Positions 9,574-17,014 of a stretch of DNA of 59,564 bases are shown in pieces. The translations under genes were made by a program, and so were the position numbers. Position 1 is the stretch's first letter, and each line of letters opens with the position of its first letter. The stretch is from JBMZCV01 sp049613665 (lineage in GTDB: Bacteria; Bacteroidota; Bacteroidia; Chitinophagales; UBA2359), in NCBI GenBank assembly GCA_049613665.1, contig JBMZCV010000007.1, forward strand, positions 1 through 59,564, written 5' to 3'. Below the pieces are notes generated by a model. It did not search any database and was not told the origin of the DNA. It saw nothing but the letters and a program-made list of their open reading frames with translations.

Positions 9574-10581
9574 TCAAAAAAAAGATGAATCTTCTTTTGT
9601 TTCAACATCAAATTTATAAATACAAATGTGCTGATACGTTTCGCCACTATTCAAAAGTGTAGAGGGGAAGTTGTCTTGATTTGGACTATTTGGGAAACGC
9701 TGTGTTTCTAAACAAAAAGCATTTCGGCAATTGTAAGGTTTGTTATTTTTGCCAATATCTTTTCCATTCAAAAAGTTTCCACTATAAAACTGCATACCTA
9801 TTTCATCTGTCAATACTTGCATAGTTCTACCAAATCTCGGCTCTATGACTTTTGCAACATTTCGCAAACCTTTTCCATTCAATACAAAGGTATGGTCATA
9901 GCCATTTCCAAATCGTAATTGTTTGTTTTTTGTCGAAATATGTTTTCCAATTTCTTTAGCTACCTTAAAATCAAAAGGTGTATGCTGTATGCTTGCTATT
10001 TCGCCTGTTGGTATGCTTGCTTTATCAATAGGTAAATAAAAATTTGCTTCAATTTGCAAAAAATGGTCTTCAATATTGCCATTTCCTGCACCTTTTAAAT
10101 TGAAAAATGAATGATGTGTTAAGTTGATAGGAGTTGTTTTATCAGTAGTTGCCGAGTAGCTTATTTTCAAGGCATTGTCGCTTGTTATTTCATAAACAAG
10201 CTGCACATTTACATTGCCAGCATAGCCTTCTTCGCCATCTTTCGACAAATAAGTAAGTATTAATTTTGTATCAGAAATTTGTTTTGCTTCCCAAACAACT
10301 GCATGAAAACCTCTATTTCCACCATGCAAATGATTGTTACCATTATTTTTTGCTAAAAAAAACTGCTTTTCGGCTATCGCAAAATGGCCGTTCGCAATTC
10401 GGTTGGCATATCTACCTATCGCAGCACCAAAATATTTTTCGTGAGCATTCAAATAAGCATCAATAGAATCGAAGCCTAAAACAATATCGTCGAAAATACC
10501 ATTTTTATCTTTCGTCCACAAACTCACTATTCGGCCGCCATAGTTCGTAATTTGGCAAAGCATAGCAGCTTTGTTTTTCAA
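9574..10581 (-). CDS. galM: Aldose 1-epimerase (galactose mutarotase), start codon uncertain
   Basis: GalM interconverts alpha and beta anomers of aldoses in the cytoplasm. The sequence has the family line ITNYGGRIVSLW, the active-site pair NHLHGG (His84/His86) and THHSFFNL (His156), and the general-base segment CLETQRFPNSP (Glu292), counted from a TTG at 10581. Homology does not stop at that TTG. The frame continues upstream to the TAA at 10651-10653 and encodes a typical GalM N-terminus (SQRFKKVVGGKKITLYTL), yet this extension has no ATG, GTG or TTG. An ATC at 10636-10638 sits where an ATG would be expected. Either a non-standard start is used or the start codon has been lost or misread. 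Confidence 0.88.
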   Translation of the reverse strand: MKNKAAMLCQITNYGGRIVSLWTKDKNGIFDDIVLGFDSIDAYLNAHEKYFGAAIGRYANRIANGHFAIAEKQFFLAKNNGNNHLHGGNRGFHAVVWEAKQISDTKLILTYLSKDGEEGYAGNVNVQLVYEITSDNALKISYSATTDKTTPINLTHHSFFNLKGAGNGNIEDHFLQIEANFYLPIDKASIPTGEIASIQHTPFDFKVAKEIGKHISTKNKQLRFGNGYDHTFVLNGKGLRNVAKVIEPRFGRTMQVLTDEIGMQFYSGNFLNGKDIGKNNKPYNCRNAFCLETQRFPNSPNQDNFPSTLLNSGETYQHICIYKFDVETKEDSSFF

Positions 10582-10640
10582 GGTATATAATGTTATTTTT
10601 TTTCCGCCAACTACTTTTTTAAAACGCTGACTTTTGATGG

Positions 10641-10672
10641 TTTTTAGTTTTTAATTATTAGTTTTTAGTTGA
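10641..10672 (-). repeat. CTAAAAA-type short repeat upstream of galM
   Basis: On the minus strand this reads AACTAAAAACTAATAATT followed by AAAAACTAAAAACC, a run of CTAAAAA-like units ending right before the galM extension. A longer run of the same type, also ending ACTAAAAACC, is at 14175-14220. This is low-complexity sequence and may be mere slippage, but it abuts the point where galM appears to lack a start codon. Confidence 0.5.
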
Positions 10673-10725
10673 AAATTTTATTTTGTAGTTGTAATTTAAA
10701 AAAGCAGTCTATTGTTTGGGATTTT

Positions 10726-11139
10726 TTATTCAAATTTAATAAATGAAACAACTTGTTTTTTATCAGATGATTCAAAACCAACAAATTCATAAAAAGCTCT
10801 AGTGTCTGCATTATCATCTGTTATTAAAACTTTTTGTTTTACATTCCTAAATTGTTTAAGAGCTTTTTCGATTAAGGTAGCACCTATTTTTTGTCGTTGA
10901 TAAGTATGCAAAACCAAAATATCTTGAATATAGGCAATTGTTAAACCATCACCAACGATACGCAATAATCCTACTAAGTGGCCATTGTGTCGGGCTGTTA
11001 AAACATATAGAGATTGCTCAATTGCTTTGCTCAATTTTTCTGTATCTTGAGTATATGCTATCCAACCAGCATCATTATATAAGTTTGTTAATTCTGTTGT
11101 ATCAATTTGTTTTTCTTCTTGATAAATAATATTGAACAT
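10726..11139 (-). CDS. GNAT-family N-acetyltransferase
   Basis: This 137-residue cytoplasmic protein has the GNAT fold pattern: beta strands around LVGLLRIVGDG, the acetyl-CoA loop IQDILVLHTYQRQKIGATL (the Q/RxxGxG/A region) and the terminal AFYEFVGFESS. Length is normal for a single-domain GNAT. The substrate cannot be read from sequence. It is 47 bp upstream of galM-side sequence on one flank and 47 bp from the HMG-CoA lyase stop on the other; its ATG is at 11137-11139. Confidence 0.85.
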   Translation of the reverse strand: MFNIIYQEEKQIDTTELTNLYNDAGWIAYTQDTEKLSKAIEQSLYVLTARHNGHLVGLLRIVGDGLTIAYIQDILVLHTYQRQKIGATLIEKALKQFRNVKQKVLITDDNADTRAFYEFVGFESSDKKQVVSFIKFE

Positions 11140-11186
11140 TATTTTGTTAAATTATTTGCAATAATGTAAAAGAATTTCCTTTTGTG

Positions 11187-12047
11187 TTATTGATGTACTT
11201 TATTCATAAAAATAGGCAAAGACAAACGATTAGCTTTTGTAAAAGCATCATAATTTATCACAAAATCGGCACGTTCTGCTGCAAAAAACTTTACTAAATT
11301 TTCGGTCGGCATATTTCCCACCAAAGCATTTTGAGCCATCGGACAGCCGCCAAAACCTTTTATCGCACCATCGAAACGCTCACAACCATTGTCGTAAGCC
11401 GCCTGTATTTTTTCTTTCCAATTGTGTGGAGCTGTATGCAAGTGAGCACCAAATTCTACATTTGGAAATACCTCAATCACACTTTTAAATACTTTTGAAA
11501 TATCTGTTGGACGAGCCACACCAACCGTATCAGAAATAGAAATCGTTTCGATACCCATACTCGCAAAACGGTCTGTCCAATGTTCGATGAGAGCAATATC
11601 CCAAAAATCGCCATAAGGATTGCCAAAACCCATAGACAAATAAACGACAAGTTCCTTGTTTGTTTTCAAGCAAAGATTGTAAATATCTTGCACACGATTA
11701 AGAGCCTCTTCTTGCGAAGCATTCGTATTGCGTTGTTGGAAAGTTTCTGACAATGAAAAAGGAAAGCCTAAGTAAGTAATTTGTTCGTAAGTGACAGCCT
11801 GTTTTGCACCTTGCTCATTCGCAACGATAACCAGCAACTTTGTGTCAGTTTCCGACATATCCAAACGTGGCAAAACCTTCCAAGTATCAGCCATTTGGGG
11901 AATGTACTTTGCAGACACAAAGCTACCACAATCAATAGTGTCGAAGCCAACTTGCAACAAAGTATTGATATATTCTATTTTTTTATCTGTTGATATAAAC
12001 GGTTTGATGCCTTGCATGGCATCTCGTGGACATTCAATAATTTTCAT
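11187..12047 (-). CDS. Hydroxymethylglutaryl-CoA lyase
   Basis: This enzyme cleaves 3-hydroxy-3-methylglutaryl-CoA to acetyl-CoA and acetoacetate, the last step of leucine catabolism. The 286-residue DRE-TIM-type barrel shows ECPRDAMQG (Arg8-Asp9), DCGSFVS, the metal-binding AHLHT (His202/His204) and the catalytic loop GFGGCPMA (Cys235). Length fits bacterial MvaB-type lyases. A promoter with ideal Bacteroidota spacing lies right against the ATG, so the transcript is probably leaderless. No other leucine-degradation gene is adjacent, although an acyl-CoA dehydrogenase and ilvE occur elsewhere in the window. Confidence 0.93.
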   Translation of the reverse strand: MKIIECPRDAMQGIKPFISTDKKIEYINTLLQVGFDTIDCGSFVSAKYIPQMADTWKVLPRLDMSETDTKLLVIVANEQGAKQAVTYEQITYLGFPFSLSETFQQRNTNASQEEALNRVQDIYNLCLKTNKELVVYLSMGFGNPYGDFWDIALIEHWTDRFASMGIETISISDTVGVARPTDISKVFKSVIEVFPNVEFGAHLHTAPHNWKEKIQAAYDNGCERFDGAIKGFGGCPMAQNALVGNMPTENLVKFFAAERADFVINYDAFTKANRLSLPIFMNKVHQ

Positions 12048-12051
12048 AGTG

Positions 12052-12082
12052 CAAATTTACATACATTTGCTGAAACTAACAA
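12052..12082 (-). promoter_or_regulatory. Bacteroidota promoter, HMG-CoA lyase gene, probably leaderless
   Basis: On the minus strand a TTG (12080-12082) is followed by exactly 20 nt and then TAAATTTG (12052-12059). Only four bases (CACT) separate that box from the ATG at 12047. Since transcription starts a few bases after TAnnTTTG, the mRNA would begin at or next to the start codon. Confidence 0.7.
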
Positions 12083-12199
12083 TCATTAGTTGACCTAAAT
12101 TGCATAAAAAATATAGATTTGTACTTTAAAAGTGTATTTTAGTAAAACATTATAAGTTAAATTTTTAATTTTAGACGATAACAAAAATTAAAGTGTATC

Positions 12200-13162
12200 T
12201 TATTTCTTTATAATTCGATATTTTGTTAAGCTTTTTTCGCCTTTTTTCTTAATTACTTTTAGATTAATAGCCTTTTTTAAGTCTCTACTTGCTGTGGAGG
12301 AAGATATATTTTTAAATATATTCATGTAATCTTTGCGTGAAAACTCTTTTTTTGCGAAAGAGGAAACAAAATAATTTATTCTATCTTTTGCTGTTAAAAT
12401 GCGATGTTGTACTTGCAACAAATCATTCAAAGATTCGTATATTGCCAATAACATAAACTCAATAAAAGCAGTTGAATGACCTGTTTTATCGCAAAGAGAC
12501 AATACTGCATAATATTCTTTTTGTTTATCTTTGATAATACTTTCAAGTGGAATATACTCAAAAATAGAATATTTTTTCATCAAAATTAAGGTTTGCCAAA
12601 GTCTGCCCATTCGACCATTTCCATCTATAAAAGGATGTATAAATTCTATTTCATAATGCACAACACAGCTTTTTATTAGTGCAGGAGCATCATCTGTTTT
12701 TAAATAATCGAATAAATTTTTGATGAGATAAGGCAAATTACTCGCTGGAGGAGCGAGGTGAGCAACTTGAGAGCCTTTTACTATACCAACCGAACCTGTT
12801 CGTAACTTGCCTGCATTATTTATCAAACCTTCCATCAAAATCTTGTGAGCTTTCAAAAAAGACTTTAAAGAATGTGGCTTGAATTTAGACAAATTATCGT
12901 AAGCTTTTATGGCATTTAACACCTCCTGAATATCTTTTTGTGGCCCAATAATACGTTTGTTTTCAAGAAGTGCAGTGATTTGTTCTTCGGTTAATGTATT
13001 ACCTTCTATTTCTAAAGAAGCATGAATGGTTTTAATTCTATTTTTCTTTCTGAGCTTTGGTGCAGGTTTATCCAAAAAATTGGCATTTATCTCGCCTAAT
13101 TTTTCGGATATTGCTGTCAATAAGTTTAATATATCGTTTGTTATTTGATATGGTGGCTTCAT
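12200..13162 (-). CDS. Fic-family AMP-transferase with C-terminal winged helix
   Basis: Fic proteins transfer AMP (or related groups) from a nucleotide to hydroxyl side chains. The ATG at 13162 (MKPPYQITNDILNLL) is chosen over an upstream in-frame TTG and gives 320 residues. The core motif HPFIDGNGRMGR is complete (His176, Asp180, Arg184, Arg187). An N-terminal SLEIEGN (Ser49-Asn55) matches the inhibitory-helix motif of class II Fic enzymes, so it should be self-inhibited. The last ~60 residues (KDYMNIFKNISSSTASRDLKKAI) look like a winged helix-turn-helix. Three TTGATASTATCAA-type palindromes lie over and upstream of the start, which suggests autoregulation. No antitoxin gene is adjacent. Confidence 0.9.
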   Translation of the reverse strand: MKPPYQITNDILNLLTAISEKLGEINANFLDKPAPKLRKKNRIKTIHASLEIEGNTLTEEQITALLENKRIIGPQKDIQEVLNAIKAYDNLSKFKPHSLKSFLKAHKILMEGLINNAGKLRTGSVGIVKGSQVAHLAPPASNLPYLIKNLFDYLKTDDAPALIKSCVVHYEIEFIHPFIDGNGRMGRLWQTLILMKKYSIFEYIPLESIIKDKQKEYYAVLSLCDKTGHSTAFIEFMLLAIYESLNDLLQVQHRILTAKDRINYFVSSFAKKEFSRKDYMNIFKNISSSTASRDLKKAINLKVIKKKGEKSLTKYRIIKK

Positions 13163-13211
13163 GATACTATCATTTGATACTATCAAATTTTGCTTTTTTG
13201 ATAGTATTAAA
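13161..13211. promoter_or_regulatory. Array of three palindromic operator-like sites before the Fic gene
   Basis: Three copies of an odd-centred palindrome are centred at 13167 (TGATACTATCA), 13180 (TTTGATACTATCAAA, perfect over 15 bp) and 13204 (TTGATAGTATTAA, one mismatch). The centres are 13 and 24 bp apart. The first abuts the Fic ATG; the others lie within 45 bp upstream. This arrangement is typical of repressor binding. The winged helix of the Fic protein itself is the obvious candidate to bind it; that is inference. Confidence 0.72.
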
Positions 13212-13273
13212 AGTGAAATTTTAGAAAAATTGCTAGTGCTAAACAGTTGCGAAAAATTAGCTGAAAGGCTTTT

Positions 13274-14014
13274 CTAAGCAAAATCAATTGTTTGAACCAT
13301 CGTTGCTGCTTTTGCGAGAGCATCGTGTTTGCCTACATCTAGCCAAATATCTGCTTCATGTTGAAACGCCATCAATTGAGCTTTTGAGGCAGTTTTCAAA
13401 TATACATCAATGATAGAAAATACGCTTTCTTGCGGCATAAAATTAAATATTTTAGCATTTACCATTTGTAAACCACTAAAAGCCAAACTGTTATAAGTTG
13501 TTAATATTTTGCTTGCTTTAGCAATTTTCACTTTGCCTGTCGAAACATTTTGCCAGCCACCTAAATTGTTGTTTTCGTCAAAAAGCAAATAGCGAGAAGT
13601 TTTGCGTTTGCTGACGGCCAAAGTAACTAAGTTTTTGTTTTCTATATGTGTTTTTCGCATCAAGTTGAAATCAATATTATGCAAAATATCTACATTAACG
13701 ACTAAAAAATCTTCATTTTCGCCAAAAAAAGAAGCTGCTTTTTTCAAACCGCCACCAGTATTGAGCAGCAAATCTCTTTCGTCTGAAATGCTAATATTGA
13801 TGCCGAAATTATTGTTTGCTTCTAAAAATGAAATAATTTGCTTTCCAAAGTGATGAATATTGACGATAATATCTGTATAGCCGAAAAATTTGAGCCGACG
13901 AATGCAATATTCCAATAAAGTTGTGTTGTTTATTTCTACTAAAGCTTTCGGTTTGTTGTTGGTGAGTGGGCGGAGGCGAGTGCCGAGTCCAGCCGCAAAA
14001 ATCATGGCTTTCAT
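13274..14014 (-). CDS. Sugar-phosphate nucleotidyltransferase (MurU/RmlA-like)
   Basis: This 246-residue NTP_transferase protein begins with the nucleotide-binding loop AAGLGTRLRPLTNNKPKALV and has the product loop LLLNTGGGLKKA and the metal-binding Asp in VVNVDILHNIDF. It forms an NDP-sugar from a sugar-1-phosphate and NTP in the cytoplasm. Length and the short C-terminus resemble N-acetylmuramate-1-phosphate uridylyltransferase and other small bacterial nucleotidyltransferases, but the kinase partner of MurU is not next to it, so the sugar is uncertain. It is 206 bp from mnmE across an inverted repeat. Confidence 0.82.
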   Translation of the reverse strand: MKAMIFAAGLGTRLRPLTNNKPKALVEINNTTLLEYCIRRLKFFGYTDIIVNIHHFGKQIISFLEANNNFGINISISDERDLLLNTGGGLKKAASFFGENEDFLVVNVDILHNIDFNLMRKTHIENKNLVTLAVSKRKTSRYLLFDENNNLGGWQNVSTGKVKIAKASKILTTYNSLAFSGLQMVNAKIFNFMPQESVFSIIDVYLKTASKAQLMAFQHEADIWLDVGKHDALAKAATMVQTIDFA

Positions 14015-14078
14015 ATTTTTAAAATATTAATTTGTTAAGTGCTTTAATGCTAAATTTTTTCAAATTCTTAGAATGTGA

Positions 14079-14157
14079 GAAATGACATATTTCTAAAAAA
14101 ACGATAGCTTATAATTTTTTAGATTAGACAATTTTGGCTAAAAAAATATGTCATTTC
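14079..14157. repeat. Inverted repeat between nucleotidyltransferase gene and mnmE
   Basis: GAAATGACATATTT at 14079-14092 is exactly repeated in inverted form at 14144-14157, with about 50 bp between. In RNA it would be a long hairpin. It follows the mnmE stop at some distance and could act as a terminator for mnmE or be a small mobile-type element; there is no clear T-run on the minus strand to favour termination. Confidence 0.5.
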
Positions 14158-14174
14158 TTTTTTGTTTAACTATG

Positions 14175-14220
14175 AACTAAAAACTAAAAACTAAAAATTC
14201 ACAACTAAAAACTAAAAACC
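14175..14220. repeat. Tandem CTAAAAA repeat 3' of mnmE
   Basis: The stretch next to the mnmE stop reads as repeated ACTAAAAA units broken by TTCACA and ending ACTAAAAACC. The same type of repeat is upstream of galM (10641-10672). It is simple sequence with no visible coding role. Confidence 0.55.
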
Positions 14221-15615
14221 CTATTTTCCGATACAAAAGTTTCTAAAAATATTATCTAGCAAATCATCAGTCGTTACTTCTCCTGTTATTTCGCCCAAAT
14301 GTTGCAAAGATTCACGAATATCGAAAGCCAACAATTCGCCTGTCAGTTGCATTTGCATACCATTCAAAACATTGTCGAGGGCAGCATAAGATTTTTGCAA
14401 AGCTTCGTAATGTCTAGCGTTGCTCACAATGGTACTTTGCATATTGAGTTGCTGACGCAAAGCCAAATCGTAGAGCGTATTTTTTAAGTGTTCGATATTC
14501 ATATTGTTGGCCGCAGAAGTCGCTACAATTTGTTCGTTTTTCAAATATTCACTTTCGTAATTTTCAAGTTTTGTATAAGGATTCAAATCCATTTTATTGG
14601 CGACAACTATAATGTGTAAACCTTTCTTACTCAATTTTTTAAGGTCACTTTCTACATCTTCTGGCGACAGATTGACGACATCGAAAACATACAATAAAAC
14701 ACTTGCATTGGCAATACTATCTAAGGTTTTTTGCACGCCGATAGCTTCTATTTGGTCTTGTGCATCTCGTATTCCTGCCGTATCAATCAAGCGAAATTGA
14801 ACACCTTTGATGTTGATAACTTCTTCAATAGTGTCTCTTGTTGTACCTGCAATATTGCTTACAATTGCTCTTTCTTCATTTAATATAACATTCAACAAAG
14901 TTGATTTTCCAGCATTTGGCCGCCCTGCAATAACCGTTGTCACACCGTTTTTTATAGCATTTCCCAAGCTGAAAGAGCGTATCAATTGTCGCAAGAGTTT
15001 TTGCAATCTTTGAATAAGTTTTGTAAGCTGTTCTCGGTCGGCAAATTCTACATCTTCTTCGCTAAAATCGAGTTCTAGCTCAATGAGCGACGCAAAATGA
15101 ATAAGCTCTTTGCGAAGTTCATGTATTTCGGTAGAAAAACCGCCACGCATTTGTTGTATAGCAAGTTTGTGAGCCGCTTCGCTTTCGGAAGCTATCAAAT
15201 CGGCAACAGCTTCGGCTTGACTCAAATCCATTTTTCCATTCAAAAAAGCACGCATCGTAAACTCGCCAGCTTTTGCCAATCTTGCACCATATCCAATCAA
15301 AATTTCCATGATTTGTTGCAAAATATAAGGCGAGCCGTGACAGCTTATTTCAATGATATTTTCGCCTGTATAAGAGTTTGGGCATTTGAAAATACTCACT
15401 AAAACCTCATCAATAATGCGATTTTCGTGCCGAATTGTACCGAAATGAACCGTATGAGTTTTTTGTTTTAAAAGGTTTTTGCCTTTAAATACTTCATTGC
15501 AAATATGAATAGCATTTGTTCCAGACATACGAATCACCCCAATAGCACCAATGCCTTGTGGCGTAGAAAGTGCCAATATTGTGTCTCTTAAATCTGTGCT
15601 GTTGTAGTTTGACAT
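14221..15615 (-). CDS. mnmE: tRNA modification GTPase MnmE
   Basis: MnmE works with MnmG to add carboxymethylaminomethyl or aminomethyl groups to C5 of the wobble uridine of several tRNAs. The 464-residue protein has the N-terminal folate-binding domain (TPQGIGAIGVIRMSG), the G1 loop GRPNAGKST (231-239), DTAGIRD, and NKMD for guanine recognition. It ends with the diagnostic C-terminal CIGK (Cys461). Length is typical. It is 26 bp upstream of the glycosyltransferase stop region and on the same strand. Confidence 0.97.
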   Translation of the reverse strand: MSNYNSTDLRDTILALSTPQGIGAIGVIRMSGTNAIHICNEVFKGKNLLKQKTHTVHFGTIRHENRIIDEVLVSIFKCPNSYTGENIIEISCHGSPYILQQIMEILIGYGARLAKAGEFTMRAFLNGKMDLSQAEAVADLIASESEAAHKLAIQQMRGGFSTEIHELRKELIHFASLIELELDFSEEDVEFADREQLTKLIQRLQKLLRQLIRSFSLGNAIKNGVTTVIAGRPNAGKSTLLNVILNEERAIVSNIAGTTRDTIEEVINIKGVQFRLIDTAGIRDAQDQIEAIGVQKTLDSIANASVLLYVFDVVNLSPEDVESDLKKLSKKGLHIIVVANKMDLNPYTKLENYESEYLKNEQIVATSAANNMNIEHLKNTLYDLALRQQLNMQSTIVSNARHYEALQKSYAALDNVLNGMQMQLTGELLAFDIRESLQHLGEITGEVTTDDLLDNIFRNFCIGK

Positions 15616-15641
15616 TTAATTTTTTTTGTTATGCGATGAAA

Positions 15642-16739
15642 TTATTTGATTTTCTCATAAAATGCGATTAATTTTTTCTCTTCTGCTTGCCAATTAATAT
15701 GCTTTCTAGCTTCCAAACAATTTGCTTTCAGTTGTTGGTAGCGTTTTTTATCTTGCAACAAATTGTTTACTTTTTCTGCAATATTTTTAGGTTTCAAATC
15801 ATTGATTAAAACAGCAATTTCAAACTTTTCATTAATGCTTTTATATTCAGGATAATTTACGCAAAGTTGCGGAACGTCATTGTGAAAATAATCGAAAAAA
15901 CGATTAGCTAAAGACAAATGATAGCTGATTCCTTGCTTGGTAAAAAAGGTAAAACCTAATGTTGCGTTTAGTGTAAAAGTACGCAATTTGTCTGGTTCTA
16001 CAAAGCCGAAAAAATGCACTTTTTTTTCTAAATTGAGCTGTTTTACTAGGCTAACACAATCGTCATATACATCGCCATTGCCGCAAATATACAGTTCGCA
16101 ATTATTGATATATGGCATTGCTTGTATCATCTCTTCAATTCCTCGCCCAACATTTACTGCTCCTTGATACAAAATATAAGGTTTTTCTTTTGTTTTTGGA
16201 AGCTCTAAAGCTTTTAATACGCTTGCATTGCGTATGATTTGAAAAGAAGTGTTATATTTTGCACGAAACAAATTGGCATAAGATTGATTGATAGTATAGG
16301 CATACTTTGTACGAGGCACAACAAGTTGTTCTACTTTTGTCCAAACCCATTTTGTAAATGGTCGATTCACGATTTCTGGCAGTTCTGGAAAATACTCATG
16401 TGCATCATATACATGAGGTTTTCGTTTTATTTTGGCTGCAAAAAAATGTGGTAACAAAGTGTCTAAATCTGTGGCACTATAAATATCAAACTTGCGAAAT
16501 AATAAATAAAACAAAAGTTTAAAATTATATTCCAAGTAAAACATTTTTCCTTTTGTAAAAAAAATATTTAAGCGAACTTGTTTGAAATTTCGTTCTCTCA
16601 AAGGCTTAGAATGTGCTAGTTTTCGACCAATGAGTGTCACTTCATAACCAGCACTAGCAAGCGAACCACAGATACGCTGCATACGTTGGTCATAAGTTAA
16701 ATCATTTATTACTGTAAAAACGATATGTTTTGATGGCAT
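15642..16739 (-). CDS. GT4-type glycosyltransferase
   Basis: The 365-residue protein has the two-Rossmann GT-B layout. The N-terminal half begins HIVFTVINDLTYDQRMQRI and contains DAHEYFPELPEI. The C-terminal half has the nucleotide-sugar part (YILYQGAVNVGRGIEEMIQ; LYICGNGDVYDDC; VHFFGFV). No transmembrane segment is seen, so it is cytosolic or peripheral at the inner membrane and probably builds a surface glycan. The acceptor and donor cannot be read. It is followed at 26 bp by mnmE on the same strand. The MITE-like element A lies just upstream. Confidence 0.85.
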   Translation of the reverse strand: MPSKHIVFTVINDLTYDQRMQRICGSLASAGYEVTLIGRKLAHSKPLRERNFKQVRLNIFFTKGKMFYLEYNFKLLFYLLFRKFDIYSATDLDTLLPHFFAAKIKRKPHVYDAHEYFPELPEIVNRPFTKWVWTKVEQLVVPRTKYAYTINQSYANLFRAKYNTSFQIIRNASVLKALELPKTKEKPYILYQGAVNVGRGIEEMIQAMPYINNCELYICGNGDVYDDCVSLVKQLNLEKKVHFFGFVEPDKLRTFTLNATLGFTFFTKQGISYHLSLANRFFDYFHNDVPQLCVNYPEYKSINEKFEIAVLINDLKPKNIAEKVNNLLQDKKRYQQLKANCLEARKHINWQAEEKKLIAFYEKIK

Positions 16740-16799
16740 AGAATAGTATTCTGTTAAAAAAAACTCTGCAAGTTAGCTATTTTTTATTTCATTTAAAAT

Positions 16800-16981
16800 C
16801 AATGGTTCGGACATTTTTTATAACAATTATCAGTTTAATAAAAAAAACACTTTTTGGCAAGTGAAACATACTATTTTTCAGTTCAAAAGGCCGTAAAATT
16901 TGTAAATATTGGCCACCTTAGCCTAAAAAAAATAGTATGTTTAAGCCTTTGATAAAAAATTTGTAAATGTCCGAACCATTG
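16800..16981. mobile_element. MITE-like element, copy A (182 bp)
   Basis: The ends are perfect 17-bp inverted repeats, CAATGGTTCGGACATTT at the left and its reverse complement at the right. An internal inverted pair (AAACATACTATTTTT and its complement) adds to the fold. The element is flanked by the direct repeat TAAAAT (16794-16799 and 16982-16987). It has no coding capacity and is close to identical along its length with copy B at 27985-28163. It occupies most of the space between the glycosyltransferase gene and mscS. Confidence 0.82.
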
Positions 16982-17014
16982 TAAAATAAACAAGCTTAAA
17001 AAAAAGTACCCTTT

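Noticed and set aside
12200..13162. Fic gene as half of a toxin-antitoxin pair
   Set aside because: The inhibitory motif is within the same protein and no small antitoxin-like gene is adjacent.
13163..13186. TTG start for the Fic protein
   Set aside because: It would translate the operator palindromes (ILVS-type filler); the ATG at 13162 begins the conserved region.
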